From a virus: a stretch of 40,662 nucleotides of DNA. Position 1 is the stretch's first letter; every line of letters starts with the position of its first letter. The DNA lies in IMG/VR virus record IMGVR_UViG_3300047388_000120, positions 1 through 40,662 of that record. The stretch is one strand, 5' to 3'. The translations under genes and the position numbers were made by a program. Shown one piece after another: positions 8,778 through 14,860 of the stretch. A model generated the notes under the pieces. The model was not told the DNA's origin. It saw only the letters and a list, made by a program, of their open reading frames with translations, and did not search any database.

Positions 8778-8993
8778 GTGGCTAGGGCAGTTTGGTCCAC
8801 TGGCACGCCCGTGAAGGCTGTCGACCCGGTGACGGGGACGTTGTCGATGACGGTCCCGATGCTGAACAGCGGCGTCCGCCTGGGCGTGATGGTCCTGACG
8901 TTGACGGCTGACTACACGCTGCGGTTCGACTGGCAGCAGGACCCGAGCACGACACCGCTGGTCTCACTTGCTGCGGCTTGGAGCAATGTCTGA
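8778..8993 (+). CDS. Small tail-operon protein, hypothetical
   Basis: This 71-residue protein lies between two tail genes. GTG 8778 is chosen because the GAGGGG at 8765-8770 sits 7 bases upstream; the TTG at 8772 is too close to it. The sequence alternates hydrophobic and polar residues (LGVMVLTLTADYTLRFDWQQ), consistent with a small beta domain, with no Cys and no signal peptide. It ends in a TGATG overlap with the fibre gene, so translation is coupled. Small proteins in this slot are frequent in actinophages, but their role is unknown. Confidence 0.65.
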   Translation: MARAVWSTGTPVKAVDPVTGTLSMTVPMLNSGVRLGVMVLTLTADYTLRFDWQQDPSTTPLVSLAAAWSNV

Positions 8994-10615
8994 TGGCCAC
9001 GACCTTCTCCTACACAGGTGCGGCCCAGACGTACACCGTCCCTGCGGGGGTGGTGCTGCTCCAGCTCGAGTGCTGGGGCGCGTCCGGTGGCGACTACAAC
9101 AGCAGCGGAACCCGGGCCCTGGGCGCCTATGCCAAGGGCTCGCTTGTTGTCACGCCCGGTGAGGTCCTCAACATTTACGTCGGCCAGGCCGGCGTCACCG
9201 GCGGCGCGGGCGGATCCGGTACGGCCGCTTTCAACGGCGGCGGCGCGGGCGGCACCGGCACGGGCGGCTACGTCGGTGGCGGTGGTGGTGCGAGCGATGT
9301 CCGTCAAGGCGGCACGGCCCTGTCGAACCGCAAGATCGTCGCCGGTGGCGCTGGTGGCGGCGGCCATGCTGGCGCGGGTGGCATCGGCGGCACCACCACC
9401 GGCTCCGCGGGCGGTAACGACGGCACAGCCATCGGTGGCGGCGGCGGCACCCAGTCCGCTGGCGGTGCGGCCGGTACTGGCACCAGCAACGGTGTCGCTG
9501 GCTCGTCCGGTCAAGGCGGCAATGGCGCCGTCGTGGCCACGAACTTCGCGGGCGCCGGTGGTGGCGGTGGCTACTTCGGTGGCGGTGGCGGTGGCTCCGC
9601 GACCACGGCCAACAACGGCGCGGCAGGTGGTGGCGGTAGCAGCTACGTCGGTGGCGTCACCAGCACCACCCAGACCGCAGGCGTCCGGGCCGGCGCCGGT
9701 CAGGTCATCGTCACCGTCCTGGACCAGCAGCCCAACGCGCCCTCGCTCATCAGCCCCGCAGGTGCGGTCGTCCTGGACCGCGGGATCATCCAGCGGTTCT
9801 CCTGGACGTTCAGCGACCCCGACGCCGGCGACACCCAGTCCCAGTTCGACCTGCAGTACCGGGTCGTCGGCGCCGGCTCATGGACCCCGGTTACGGGGAC
9901 GACCCCGAACACGTTCTACGACATGCCCGCCGGGACCCTCGCCGCCGGGGACTACGAGTGGCAGTGCCGGACCTACGACGCCCTCGGGTTCGTCGGCCCC
10001 TACTCAGCGTCATCGTTCTTCACCGCGGCCACCCAGCCGTCTGCCCCGACGATCACCGCCCCGACCAGCGGCGGCACGGTCGGGACTGTCACAGCCACGT
10101 TCTCCTGGTCCAATGCGACCGAGACCGACTACCAGGTCCGGAAGGTCGCCGACCTGGCAGGTAGCCCCGACACCAGCACCATCTACTACGACAGCGGCGA
10201 CGTCGTCGACAGCGTCACGCGCTCCGTCAGCCTGTCCTTCCCGGTGAACAACCGGTACGAGCACCTGCAGGTCAGGATCAAGAACAGCGGCCTGTGGTCC
10301 GTCTGGAGCAGCATCCGGGTCCTGGTCTCCTACACCGCCCCCGCGACCCCAACCTTGGCGGTCACCACCCAGGCCGCGCCCGGGACGGTGACGCTCACGG
10401 TCACGAACCCCACCCCCACCGGTGGCCAGCCCACCGTCGCCTACTGGGACATCTACCGGCGCATCGGAGCCACCGGCACCGCGATCCGGATCGCGAAGAC
10501 CATTACCGCCCCATGGATCGACTACACCGTCGCGAACAACGTCGACTACCGGTACTTCGTCCGGGCCGTCGGTGCCGTCACGGGAACCACCGCCGACAGC
10601 GCATGGAGCGCCTGA
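8993..10615 (+). CDS. Tail fibre/receptor-binding protein: glycine-rich domain plus FN3-like repeats
   Basis: This 540-residue protein starts at ATG 8993 in a TGATG overlap. Residues 1-50 begin FSYTGAAQTYTVPAGV, the usual lead-in of the bacterial Gly-rich domain. About 55-235 is extremely rich in Gly, Ala and Ser (runs such as GGGGGASDV, GGGGHAGAGG), probably a stiff packed fibre stalk. About 240-540 holds two or three Ig/FN3-like modules (LISPAGAVVLDRGIIQRFSW; PSAPTITAPTSGG; TPTLAVTTQAAPGTVTL). This layout suits a host-surface-binding fibre at the tail tip. Codon composition shifts in the Gly-rich part because GGN codons dominate. The ligand is unknown. Confidence 0.75.
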   Translation: MATTFSYTGAAQTYTVPAGVVLLQLECWGASGGDYNSSGTRALGAYAKGSLVVTPGEVLNIYVGQAGVTGGAGGSGTAAFNGGGAGGTGTGGYVGGGGGASDVRQGGTALSNRKIVAGGAGGGGHAGAGGIGGTTTGSAGGNDGTAIGGGGGTQSAGGAAGTGTSNGVAGSSGQGGNGAVVATNFAGAGGGGGYFGGGGGGSATTANNGAAGGGGSSYVGGVTSTTQTAGVRAGAGQVIVTVLDQQPNAPSLISPAGAVVLDRGIIQRFSWTFSDPDAGDTQSQFDLQYRVVGAGSWTPVTGTTPNTFYDMPAGTLAAGDYEWQCRTYDALGFVGPYSASSFFTAATQPSAPTITAPTSGGTVGTVTATFSWSNATETDYQVRKVADLAGSPDTSTIYYDSGDVVDSVTRSVSLSFPVNNRYEHLQVRIKNSGLWSVWSSIRVLVSYTAPATPTLAVTTQAAPGTVTLTVTNPTPTGGQPTVAYWDIYRRIGATGTAIRIAKTITAPWIDYTVANNVDYRYFVRAVGAVTGTTADSAWSA

Positions 10616-10980
10616 TGACCACGAACAGCCCCGACACCCTCGCCATCGCCATCACCCGCATCGAAGGCAAGCTCGACCTGAGCGCCCAGCAGAACACCCA
10701 CATGCAGGGTTCCCTGGAGGAGATGAAGCAGTCGATGCGGGAGGACCGCCTCGGCATGGAGGTCCGCCTCAAGGACCACACCGAGGCCGTCAACCCGCAT
10801 CCGGCGCAGGAAGCGTGGCTCCGGCAGGTTTACAGCGGCCACGATGCCCGCTTGAAGGCGTTGGAGAACGAGAGCGCAGCTGACACCGGCCACGACAGCG
10901 CGGTCCGGTGGCTCATCGGGATCGCCCTCACTGAAGGCCTGGCGCTCGCTGGGCTGATCGTCCAGGTCTTCCACCCCTGA
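10615..10980 (+). CDS. Coiled-coil membrane protein, possible holin component
   Basis: This 121-residue protein starts at ATG 10615 (TGATG overlap). Residues about 10-85 are charged and helical (RIEGKLDLSAQQNTHMQGSL onward), likely coiled coil. Residues about 97-118 form one hydrophobic segment (WLIGIALTEGLALAGLIVQV), a single C-terminal transmembrane helix. The layout, N-terminal coiled coil plus C-terminal membrane helix just before the endolysin, recalls XhlA/haemolysin-type lysis accessory proteins. It may act with the small two-helix protein at 11847. A tail role is possible because it is coupled to the fibre gene. Confidence 0.6.
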   Translation: MTTNSPDTLAIAITRIEGKLDLSAQQNTHMQGSLEEMKQSMREDRLGMEVRLKDHTEAVNPHPAQEAWLRQVYSGHDARLKALENESAADTGHDSAVRWLIGIALTEGLALAGLIVQVFHP

Positions 10981-10998
10981 CCTGACCCACCCAACCCC

Positions 10999-11025
10999 GA
11001 GCCCGCCCACCTGGTGCGCGGGCTC
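10999..11025 (+). terminator. Hairpin upstream of the endolysin gene
   Basis: GAGCCCGC (10999-11006) pairs with GCGGGCTC (11018-11025) across an 11-nt loop, followed by TTCGG. It lies in the 69-bp gap between the tail/membrane gene and the endolysin. The stem is strong but the T tract is poor, so it could be a partial terminator or a processing hairpin. Confidence 0.4.
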
Positions 11026-11049
11026 TTCGGCATGCCTGAGGAGCCCCGG

Positions 11050-11850
11050 ATGTACCCGTTCGTCGAAGGCAGCAGCAAGCACCAGAGCGGACCCAACGGG
11101 CCCATCACGCGGATCGTGATCCACGGGACCTGCTCCGGGACCCATCAGGGTGGCGCCATGGAGAACGCCCACTACTTCCAGCAGGACACCGCAGGTGGGC
11201 TCGCGCACTACGTCGTCGACCCCGGCGAGATCGTGCAGTGCTGCGCCGAGGACACCGCCTGCTGGCACGCCCCGCCCAATCACGGGTCGATCGGGATCGA
11301 GCTGTGCGACCCGCAGACCGGCCCAGCCGCGCGCTGGCAGAGCCCGCAGGACGAGGCGATGCTCCACCTCGCCGCCCAGCTCGTCGTGGAGATCGCCGCG
11401 CGCACCGGGGTCCCGCTCGTCCGGATCGGCCCAGCGGACCTCCGCGCCGGCAAGCACGGCATCTGCGGCCACGTCGACGTCACCGACGCCTTCCACCAGT
11501 CCTCGCACACCGACCCGGGCCCGGACTTCCCCTGGTCGCACTTCATGGATCTCGTCCACGCCGCCGCGGTCCCGGTGGTCGTGAAGCCCCACACCCACGT
11601 CCCACCGACGCCCATCAAGCCCCCGCCCACCCCTGAGCCCCTCAAGCCAAAGGACATCGTCATGCACGTCACCGCGACCGGCCACAGCAAGACCCTCGTC
11701 ACCGTCGAACCAGACGGTGATCACCTCCACCTCAAGGCCCTCACAGACGGGCAGTCCAGCGCCCTCGCCGAGGCCGGCCTGCCGCTGACGCGGATCACCA
11801 CGACGGCGTACAACGAGCTCATCGGCATGAAGAAGCCGGTGACCGCATGA
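11050..11850 (+). CDS. Endolysin, N-acetylmuramoyl-L-alanine amidase (Amidase_2/PGRP fold)
   Basis: This 266-residue zinc amidase cuts the bond between N-acetylmuramic acid and L-Ala in peptidoglycan at lysis. The N-terminal domain (about 15-165) has the expected metal ligands by analogy with AmpD/T7 lysozyme: H25 in RIVIHGT, H141 in GHVDV, and D155 in HTDPGPDFPWSHF, with E84 in IGIELC. A Pro-rich linker (about 177-200, VPPTPIKPPPTPEPLKP) leads to a small C-terminal domain that may bind cell wall. There is no signal peptide, so export needs a holin. ATG 11050 is chosen for the GAGGAG at 11039-11044; an upstream ATG lacks one. It ends ATGA-coupled to the holin candidate. Confidence 0.9.
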   Translation: MYPFVEGSSKHQSGPNGPITRIVIHGTCSGTHQGGAMENAHYFQQDTAGGLAHYVVDPGEIVQCCAEDTACWHAPPNHGSIGIELCDPQTGPAARWQSPQDEAMLHLAAQLVVEIAARTGVPLVRIGPADLRAGKHGICGHVDVTDAFHQSSHTDPGPDFPWSHFMDLVHAAAVPVVVKPHTHVPPTPIKPPPTPEPLKPKDIVMHVTATGHSKTLVTVEPDGDHLHLKALTDGQSSALAEAGLPLTRITTTAYNELIGMKKPVTA

Positions 11851-12023
11851 CCGCGGCCCGGCTTAAGGAGATCCGCAAGGCGCTCGTCGCGCTCGGCGGG
11901 GCACTAGGTGAGGCGCTGAGCCTCGGTGTGCTCCACGGCACCGTCCAGTCGGTCGCTGTGGTCGTCCTGGGCGCGCTGACGGCCCTCGGGGTCTACCACG
12001 CACCGAACGCGACCCGGACGTGA
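11847..12023 (+). CDS. Holin candidate
   Basis: This 58-residue gene overlaps the endolysin stop (ATGA) and the next start (GTGA), between endolysin and C1 protease. After a basic N-terminus (ARLKEIRKALVAL), two hydrophobic stretches follow: LGGALGEALSLGVL and VAVVVLGALTALGVYHAP. The C-terminal pattern ALTALGVYHAPN is typical of small holins encoded beside actinophage endolysins. Holins form pores in the cytoplasmic membrane at a set time and release the endolysin. Size and position support the call, but membrane topology is not certain. Confidence 0.7.
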   Translation: MTAARLKEIRKALVALGGALGEALSLGVLHGTVQSVAVVVLGALTALGVYHAPNATRT

Positions 12024-12661
12024 GCCGCCTCGGCAGGTTCGTCGAGCACGACTCCCGGTCCCGGGACTTCGGCGCCGACCAGACCGCCCCCGTCCAGACC
12101 GTCCTGTGGACGCGTCGCAGCCCGATCCTTGACCAGGGCGACCTGGGCTCGTGCACCGGCCATGCCGCAGCGGGCTGGCTCGCGACCGACACCGCTCGCC
12201 GACCGGGCCGGAAGGACGTCACCGAAGACCTGGCCGTCGAGATCTACAGCAAGGCCACCCACCTCGACCGGGTCGCGGGGATCTACCCGCCCCACGACAC
12301 CGGATCGAGCGGCCTGGCCGCAGCGAAGGCCATGCGCGCGCTCGGCCTCACAACCGGCCCGTACCGGCACGCGTTCGGGCTGACCCACGCCCTCCAGGCG
12401 TTGCAACTCGGCCCGCTGCTCGTCGGGATGACCTGGCTCACCGGATGCGACAAGCCCGAGACGTCCGGGCTCATCCACTACAAGGGCACTGTCCGTGGCG
12501 GCCACGAGATCCTCCTGCGCGGCTACGACAACCAGACCCAGGTCTTGACCTTCGACAACTCTTGGGGCGCCGGCTTCGCCGACAAGGGCTCGTTCTACAT
12601 GACCTGCGACGACTTCGCCCTGGCCCTCGCCGACCACGGCGACGTCACGAGCCCGTCATGA
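12020..12661 (+). CDS. Papain-like (C1 family) cysteine peptidase in the lysis cassette
   Basis: This 213-residue protein starts at GTG 12020 (GTGA). The full C1 peptidase signature is visible: Q39 and C45 in ILDQGDLGSCTGHAA (oxyanion Gln and nucleophile), H162 in RGGHEILLRGYD, and N180 in FDNSWGAGFADKGSFYM. There is no propeptide or signal peptide, so it would act in the cytosol or follow the endolysin through the holin. Substrate is unknown: cell-wall peptide, a surface protein, or a virion or host protein are possible. The enzyme class is well supported, the role is not. It lies between holin candidate and the Acb2/Tad1-like gene. Confidence 0.82.
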   Translation: MSRLGRFVEHDSRSRDFGADQTAPVQTVLWTRRSPILDQGDLGSCTGHAAAGWLATDTARRPGRKDVTEDLAVEIYSKATHLDRVAGIYPPHDTGSSGLAAAKAMRALGLTTGPYRHAFGLTHALQALQLGPLLVGMTWLTGCDKPETSGLIHYKGTVRGGHEILLRGYDNQTQVLTFDNSWGAGFADKGSFYMTCDDFALALADHGDVTSPS

Positions 12662-12700
12662 CCATCCGCCCGACAAACACCCCCCTGAAGGAGAACCGCT

Positions 12701-12961
12701 GTGCGGACCCTGTCTGACGCGCTCGACCAGTTCGCCTACCACCCAGCCACCCCCGCGGCCGCCGAAGCCTTCGGCGCCATCCGCGACAAGACCGCCGCGT
12801 TCCTGGCCGACGTCTGGGACCTCATCCCGGACGGCCCGGAGAAGACCATCGCCCTGCGCGGCCTGCAAGCCTTCCAGATGAACGCGAACCTCGCCGTGGC
12901 GCTCACCACCCCGGCCGACCTCACGAACCATCACGTCGCCCGGGTCATGCCAGCCGGCTGA
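12701..12961 (+). CDS. Acb2/Tad1-like hairpin-domain protein (putative anti-CBASS/anti-Thoeris sponge)
   Basis: This 86-residue helical protein starts at GTG 12701, 8 bases after AAGGAGA. Residues about 9-68 match the pattern I know for the Acb2/Tad1 hairpin domain: an F-x-YH-x-P start (QFAYHPATPAAAEAFGAIRD), a P-DG-xEK-x-xAL turn (LIPDGPEKTIALRGLQAF), and a helix ending MNANLAVAL where relatives have M-W-A-N-A-A-I-A. Members bind cyclic oligonucleotides or gcADPR-type signals and so blunt CBASS or Thoeris defence. The family match is by memory of the pattern. This copy is divergent and has an extra C-terminal tail, so signal binding is inference. It is the last gene of the late operon. Confidence 0.6.
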   Translation: MRTLSDALDQFAYHPATPAAAEAFGAIRDKTAAFLADVWDLIPDGPEKTIALRGLQAFQMNANLAVALTTPADLTNHHVARVMPAG

Positions 12962-12980
12962 ACACCCCGCCCCACGATCT

Positions 12981-13022
12981 GCGCCCCGCGCCACCTCTCC
13001 CCCGGAGGTCGGCGCGGGGCGC
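12981..13022. terminator. Strong bidirectional terminator between convergent operons
   Basis: GCGCCCCGCGCC (12981-12992) pairs perfectly with GGCGCGGGGCGC (13011-13022). An inner ACCTC/GAGGT pair extends the stem. CTTCTTC follows on the plus strand. It sits between the end of the rightward late operon (12961) and the end of the leftward lysogeny cluster (13034), so it can serve both. Confidence 0.85.
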
Positions 13023-13033
13023 TTCTTCGCGTT

Positions 13034-13240
13034 CTAGGAGAACGCCTTCACCAGGTAGTGCGCGGCCACGACGAGCAACCCGAGGGCGACCCATCCAACG
13101 AGTGACGCCGAGCTCAGCAGGCCGTAGCGAAGCCGGATCGCTGCCACTCGAAGTGCGCCCGCCCGCGCGCCGCACCCAGGGCAGCGGGTGGCGGACGGCG
13201 CGAGGTCGCGACCGCAGTCCACGCACGGCTTCAAGGTCAC
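13034..13240 (-). CDS. Small zinc-ribbon membrane protein
   Basis: This 68-residue protein is read from a GTG that overlaps the upstream stop (GTGA at 13240-13237); a longer reading would invade the lipoprotein gene. Residues 6-23 hold two CxxC pairs (CVDCGRDLAPSATRCPGC), a rubredoxin-like zinc ribbon. Residues about 42-64 are hydrophobic (LLSSASLVGWVALGLLVVAA), one transmembrane helix. It is the last gene of the leftward cluster, co-transcribed with the lipoprotein, so it may be expressed from the prophage and act at the membrane. No specific family is recognised. Confidence 0.68.
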   Translation of the reverse strand: MTLKPCVDCGRDLAPSATRCPGCGARAGALRVAAIRLRYGLLSSASLVGWVALGLLVVAAHYLVKAFS

Positions 13241-13602
13241 GGTCGGAACCGCTCCCGTTCTGTGAGATAGAGAGAGGCCCCGGTCTCCGCGAGGGTCGCC
13301 GTGTCGATGACGCAAGCGTTGGTGACCCCATCCTGGAACTCCGTGATCAGGTCATCGGGAGCGACCCCTGTGCCACCGTCGCCCTTGTCTCTTGCCCCGG
13401 ACAGCATGTCTGCGGCGGCGGCGAACTTCTGGCCGCTCGTCATCTCGCCGTTCCACTCTGCGCACGTCGTGTCGCTGTAGGCCTTCGGCCAGGTCTGCGC
13501 GTACTTCGAGTCCCCCGCGCTCGAGTTCCCCATCTTGATCGCGACACCGCATCCCCCGACGACGATCAAGGCGATCACGGGCAGGAAGAGGCGCCGGTTC
13601 AT
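13237..13602 (-). CDS. Putative lipoprotein, prophage-expressed candidate
   Basis: This 121-residue protein has a basic N-terminus and hydrophobic segment (MNRRLFLPVIALIVVGGCG) with a lipobox-like VGGC, predicting lipidation at Cys18 and export. The mature part contains TTCAEWNGEMTSGQKFAAAA and, farther on, a second Cys in TNACVID, perhaps a disulfide. Related small secreted proteins with a T-C-A-x-W motif occur in actinobacteria. ATG 13602 is chosen because AGGG lies 9 bases upstream and it gives a clean signal peptide; an ATG at 13626 in TGATG overlap is possible and adds 8 residues. A superinfection-exclusion or lysogenic-conversion role is plausible but unproven. Confidence 0.68.
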   Translation of the reverse strand: MNRRLFLPVIALIVVGGCGVAIKMGNSSAGDSKYAQTWPKAYSDTTCAEWNGEMTSGQKFAAAADMLSGARDKGDGGTGVAPDDLITEFQDGVTNACVIDTATLAETGASLYLTERERFRP

Positions 13603-13625
13603 GCCGCGAACCCTAGACGGCGGCA

Positions 13626-13868
13626 TCAGCCAGCGAGGTCGATGACGAGCGTGTCACGAAGGCTGGCGGCGGCGCAGCCGGCCCAGGTGTCGAGGTCGAT
13701 CATCGCGTCGGCGATGCTGCCGGGGAAGGGCGAAGCCTCGGCGAGCGCGGCGGCCTGCGCGAGCGTCATGTGCATCATGCGCAGGCGGATGCGGTTGGCC
13801 TGGCGCGCGAGCGCGTCTAACTCCTCGGCCAACTTCGTATCGGTGGGGTAGGTGTCGATGTGAGCCAC
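13626..13868 (-). CDS. Hypothetical helical protein in the lysogeny cluster
   Basis: This 80-residue protein starts at GTG 13868 with GGAAG about 7 bases upstream. It is mostly helical, with a basic stretch RQANRIRLRMMHMTLAQAAA that could be a dimerising helix. No Cys pairs, signal peptide or membrane segment are visible apart from one Cys near residue 66. The gene lies between the helix-turn-helix gene and the lipoprotein gene on the same strand. Its function is not recognised; its place suggests expression in the lysogen. Confidence 0.6.
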   Translation of the reverse strand: MAHIDTYPTDTKLAEELDALARQANRIRLRMMHMTLAQAAALAEASPFPGSIADAMIDLDTWAGCAAASLRDTLVIDLAG

Positions 13869-14004
13869 CTGGGCGCTTCCTTCTGCCGCGGTCGGACGTC
13901 TTGGTTGGACGTGACCGGGGGGAAGGCGGCGCGCGTCTGATCTGCCGTCGGAGACTAGACCCTGCGGGTGACAGGGGGTACCTGCGCCTCACGGTCAGAC
14001 TTGG

Positions 14005-14352
14005 CTATCCCCTGCCGAGGCGGCGCTTGATCTTGGCGAGGATCTGGGATGCGGACACGTAGGTCTCGGCCGATCGATAGATCAGCTGCTGGCCGCGGGC
14101 CTTGCCGACCCCGAAGTGACCGGCGATCCGGAGCGCCCCGAGGCCCTGGTCGTTGTGGAGCTTGTACACCGACACGTCCCGGATCGCGGTGGCGTCGACG
14201 CGGCAGGCGTCCAACCACGTGATGTAGGCCGTGGCGGCTCGGCCGCGCTCCACCTCGTCGCTGGCCTCCAGCAGGTAACGCAGGCGTTCGTCGTGGAAGG
14301 CGATCAGGGCGGCTTCGTCGTCAGCCACCGGCGGACCCAGCGTCACAGTCAT
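14005..14352 (-). CDS. Helix-turn-helix DNA-binding protein, immunity repressor candidate
   Basis: This 115-residue protein starts at ATG 14352, two bases after GGGGGAG; the frame is open farther upstream but without a ribosome site. Residues about 70-93 (GLGALRIAGHFGVGKARGQQ) look like a helix-turn-helix: helix, G-V turn, recognition helix. The C-terminus is basic (ILAKIKRRLGRG). It is the first gene of the leftward cluster beside attP and integrase, the usual place for a lysogeny regulator, and no other repressor-like gene is present. It may bind the two palindromes at 16125 and 16244, but this is inference; a sigma-like or accessory role is possible. Confidence 0.6.
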   Translation of the reverse strand: MTVTLGPPVADDEAALIAFHDERLRYLLEASDEVERGRAATAYITWLDACRVDATAIRDVSVYKLHNDQGLGALRIAGHFGVGKARGQQLIYRSAETYVSASQILAKIKRRLGRG

Positions 14353-14470
14353 AACTCCCCCTCTGAGAGGCGGGGCAAGGCCCGCCGAGGAGAAGATCAC
14401 ACCGCGAGCAACTAGAGCAAGTCACGCGATGCCTAGCCCCCTACCCGGTCTGCTGGCCAACAGACGCTCC

Positions 14471-14513
14471 GTGTTGGCACTCAACTTGTGCCGATGTTGG
14501 CACAGCGTTGGCA
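14471..14513 (+). repeat. Left arm-type repeats of attP (three TGTTGGCA-like copies)
   Basis: GTGTTGGCAC begins at 14471, TGTTGGCACA at 14495 and GCGTTGGCA at 14505. An inverted CCAACA lies at 14457-14462. Short direct repeats flanking a tRNA-like core are typical binding sites for the N-terminal domain of tyrosine integrases. Confidence 0.6.
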
Positions 14514-14583
14514 GACTACGCGCCTCGTCCTGCCGTTTGGGTGCTTGCAGGAGCATGCGTCCCAGGTCAGAGGCTTATTTCTG

Positions 14584-14630
14584 TGGTCGGGGTGACAGGA
14601 TTTGAACCTGCGGCCTCTACGTCCCGAACG
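14584..14630 (-). other. attP: attP core: 3' half of a tRNA-Pro(CGG) gene
   Basis: Read on the minus strand, this gives an anticodon loop TTCGGGA, the T-arm GCAGGTTCAAATCCTGT, the acceptor strand CACCCCG, discriminator A and CCA. These features match an actinobacterial tRNA-Pro with anticodon CGG. The 5' half is missing, and the sequence to the left of the anticodon stem no longer pairs (CATCG opposite CGTAG), so this is not a functional tRNA. Integration here would rebuild the 3' end of the host tRNA gene. It lies about 230 bp from the integrase 3' end. Confidence 0.85.
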
Positions 14631-14737
14631 ATGCCGCCACAAGATCATCCCGAGCGCGGCTAGGCGTGTCGTCGCAGGTCAGAGGGGATATTGGCCTAGT
14701 CAGGCACAGTCACAGGCGACGGGCTCTAGTCACGCTC

Positions 14738-14757
14738 GTGTTGGTCCTGTGTTGGCG
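14738..14757 (+). repeat. Right arm-type repeats of attP (two GTGTTGG copies)
   Basis: GTGTTGG occurs at 14738-14744 and again at 14749-14755, in the same orientation as the three copies left of the core. Together they bracket the tRNA-like core, as P and P' arms do in tyrosine-integrase attachment sites. Confidence 0.55.
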
Positions 14758-14810
14758 CTCGCGCATGCGCTGTACGAAGCGCGCACCGGGCGGGTAGACC
14801 CCTGGACGTA

Positions 14811-14847
14811 GAAGCGCCCCCGACCCATCTCAGGTCGGGGGCGCTTC
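14811..14847. terminator. Terminator downstream of the integrase
   Basis: GAAGCGCCCCCGACC (14811-14825) pairs perfectly with GGTCGGGGGCGCTTC (14833-14847) around a 7-nt loop (CATCTCA). It starts 13 bases beyond the integrase stop, which is read leftward, and separates integrase from attP. The minus-strand T content after the stem is modest, but the stem is very strong. Confidence 0.85.
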
Positions 14848-14860
14848 GGCCGGTCGGGGG

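Larger units (their letters stand above)
14353..14860. other. Non-coding attP region
   Basis: These 508 bases contain no convincing gene; short open frames here lack ribosome sites and cut through the tRNA-like core. The stretch holds three TGTTGG-type repeats and one inverted copy on the left, the tRNA-Pro-like core, two more repeats on the right, and the terminator of the integrase gene. The leader and promoter of the leftward cluster must also lie at its left edge (14353-14460), but no clear promoter is visible there. Confidence 0.7.

Noticed and set aside
13102-13851. Plus-strand 249-codon open frame across the lysogeny cluster
   Set aside because: It runs against four better minus-strand genes (lipobox, zinc ribbon, coupled overlaps) and lacks a ribosome site.
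14584-14640. Complete tRNA gene
   Set aside because: Only the 3' half (anticodon loop to CCA) matches; there is no D-arm or 5' acceptor strand, so it is an attachment core.
14602-14811. Small open frame inside the attP region
   Set aside because: It starts within the tRNA-like core, has no ribosome site and crosses the arm repeats.
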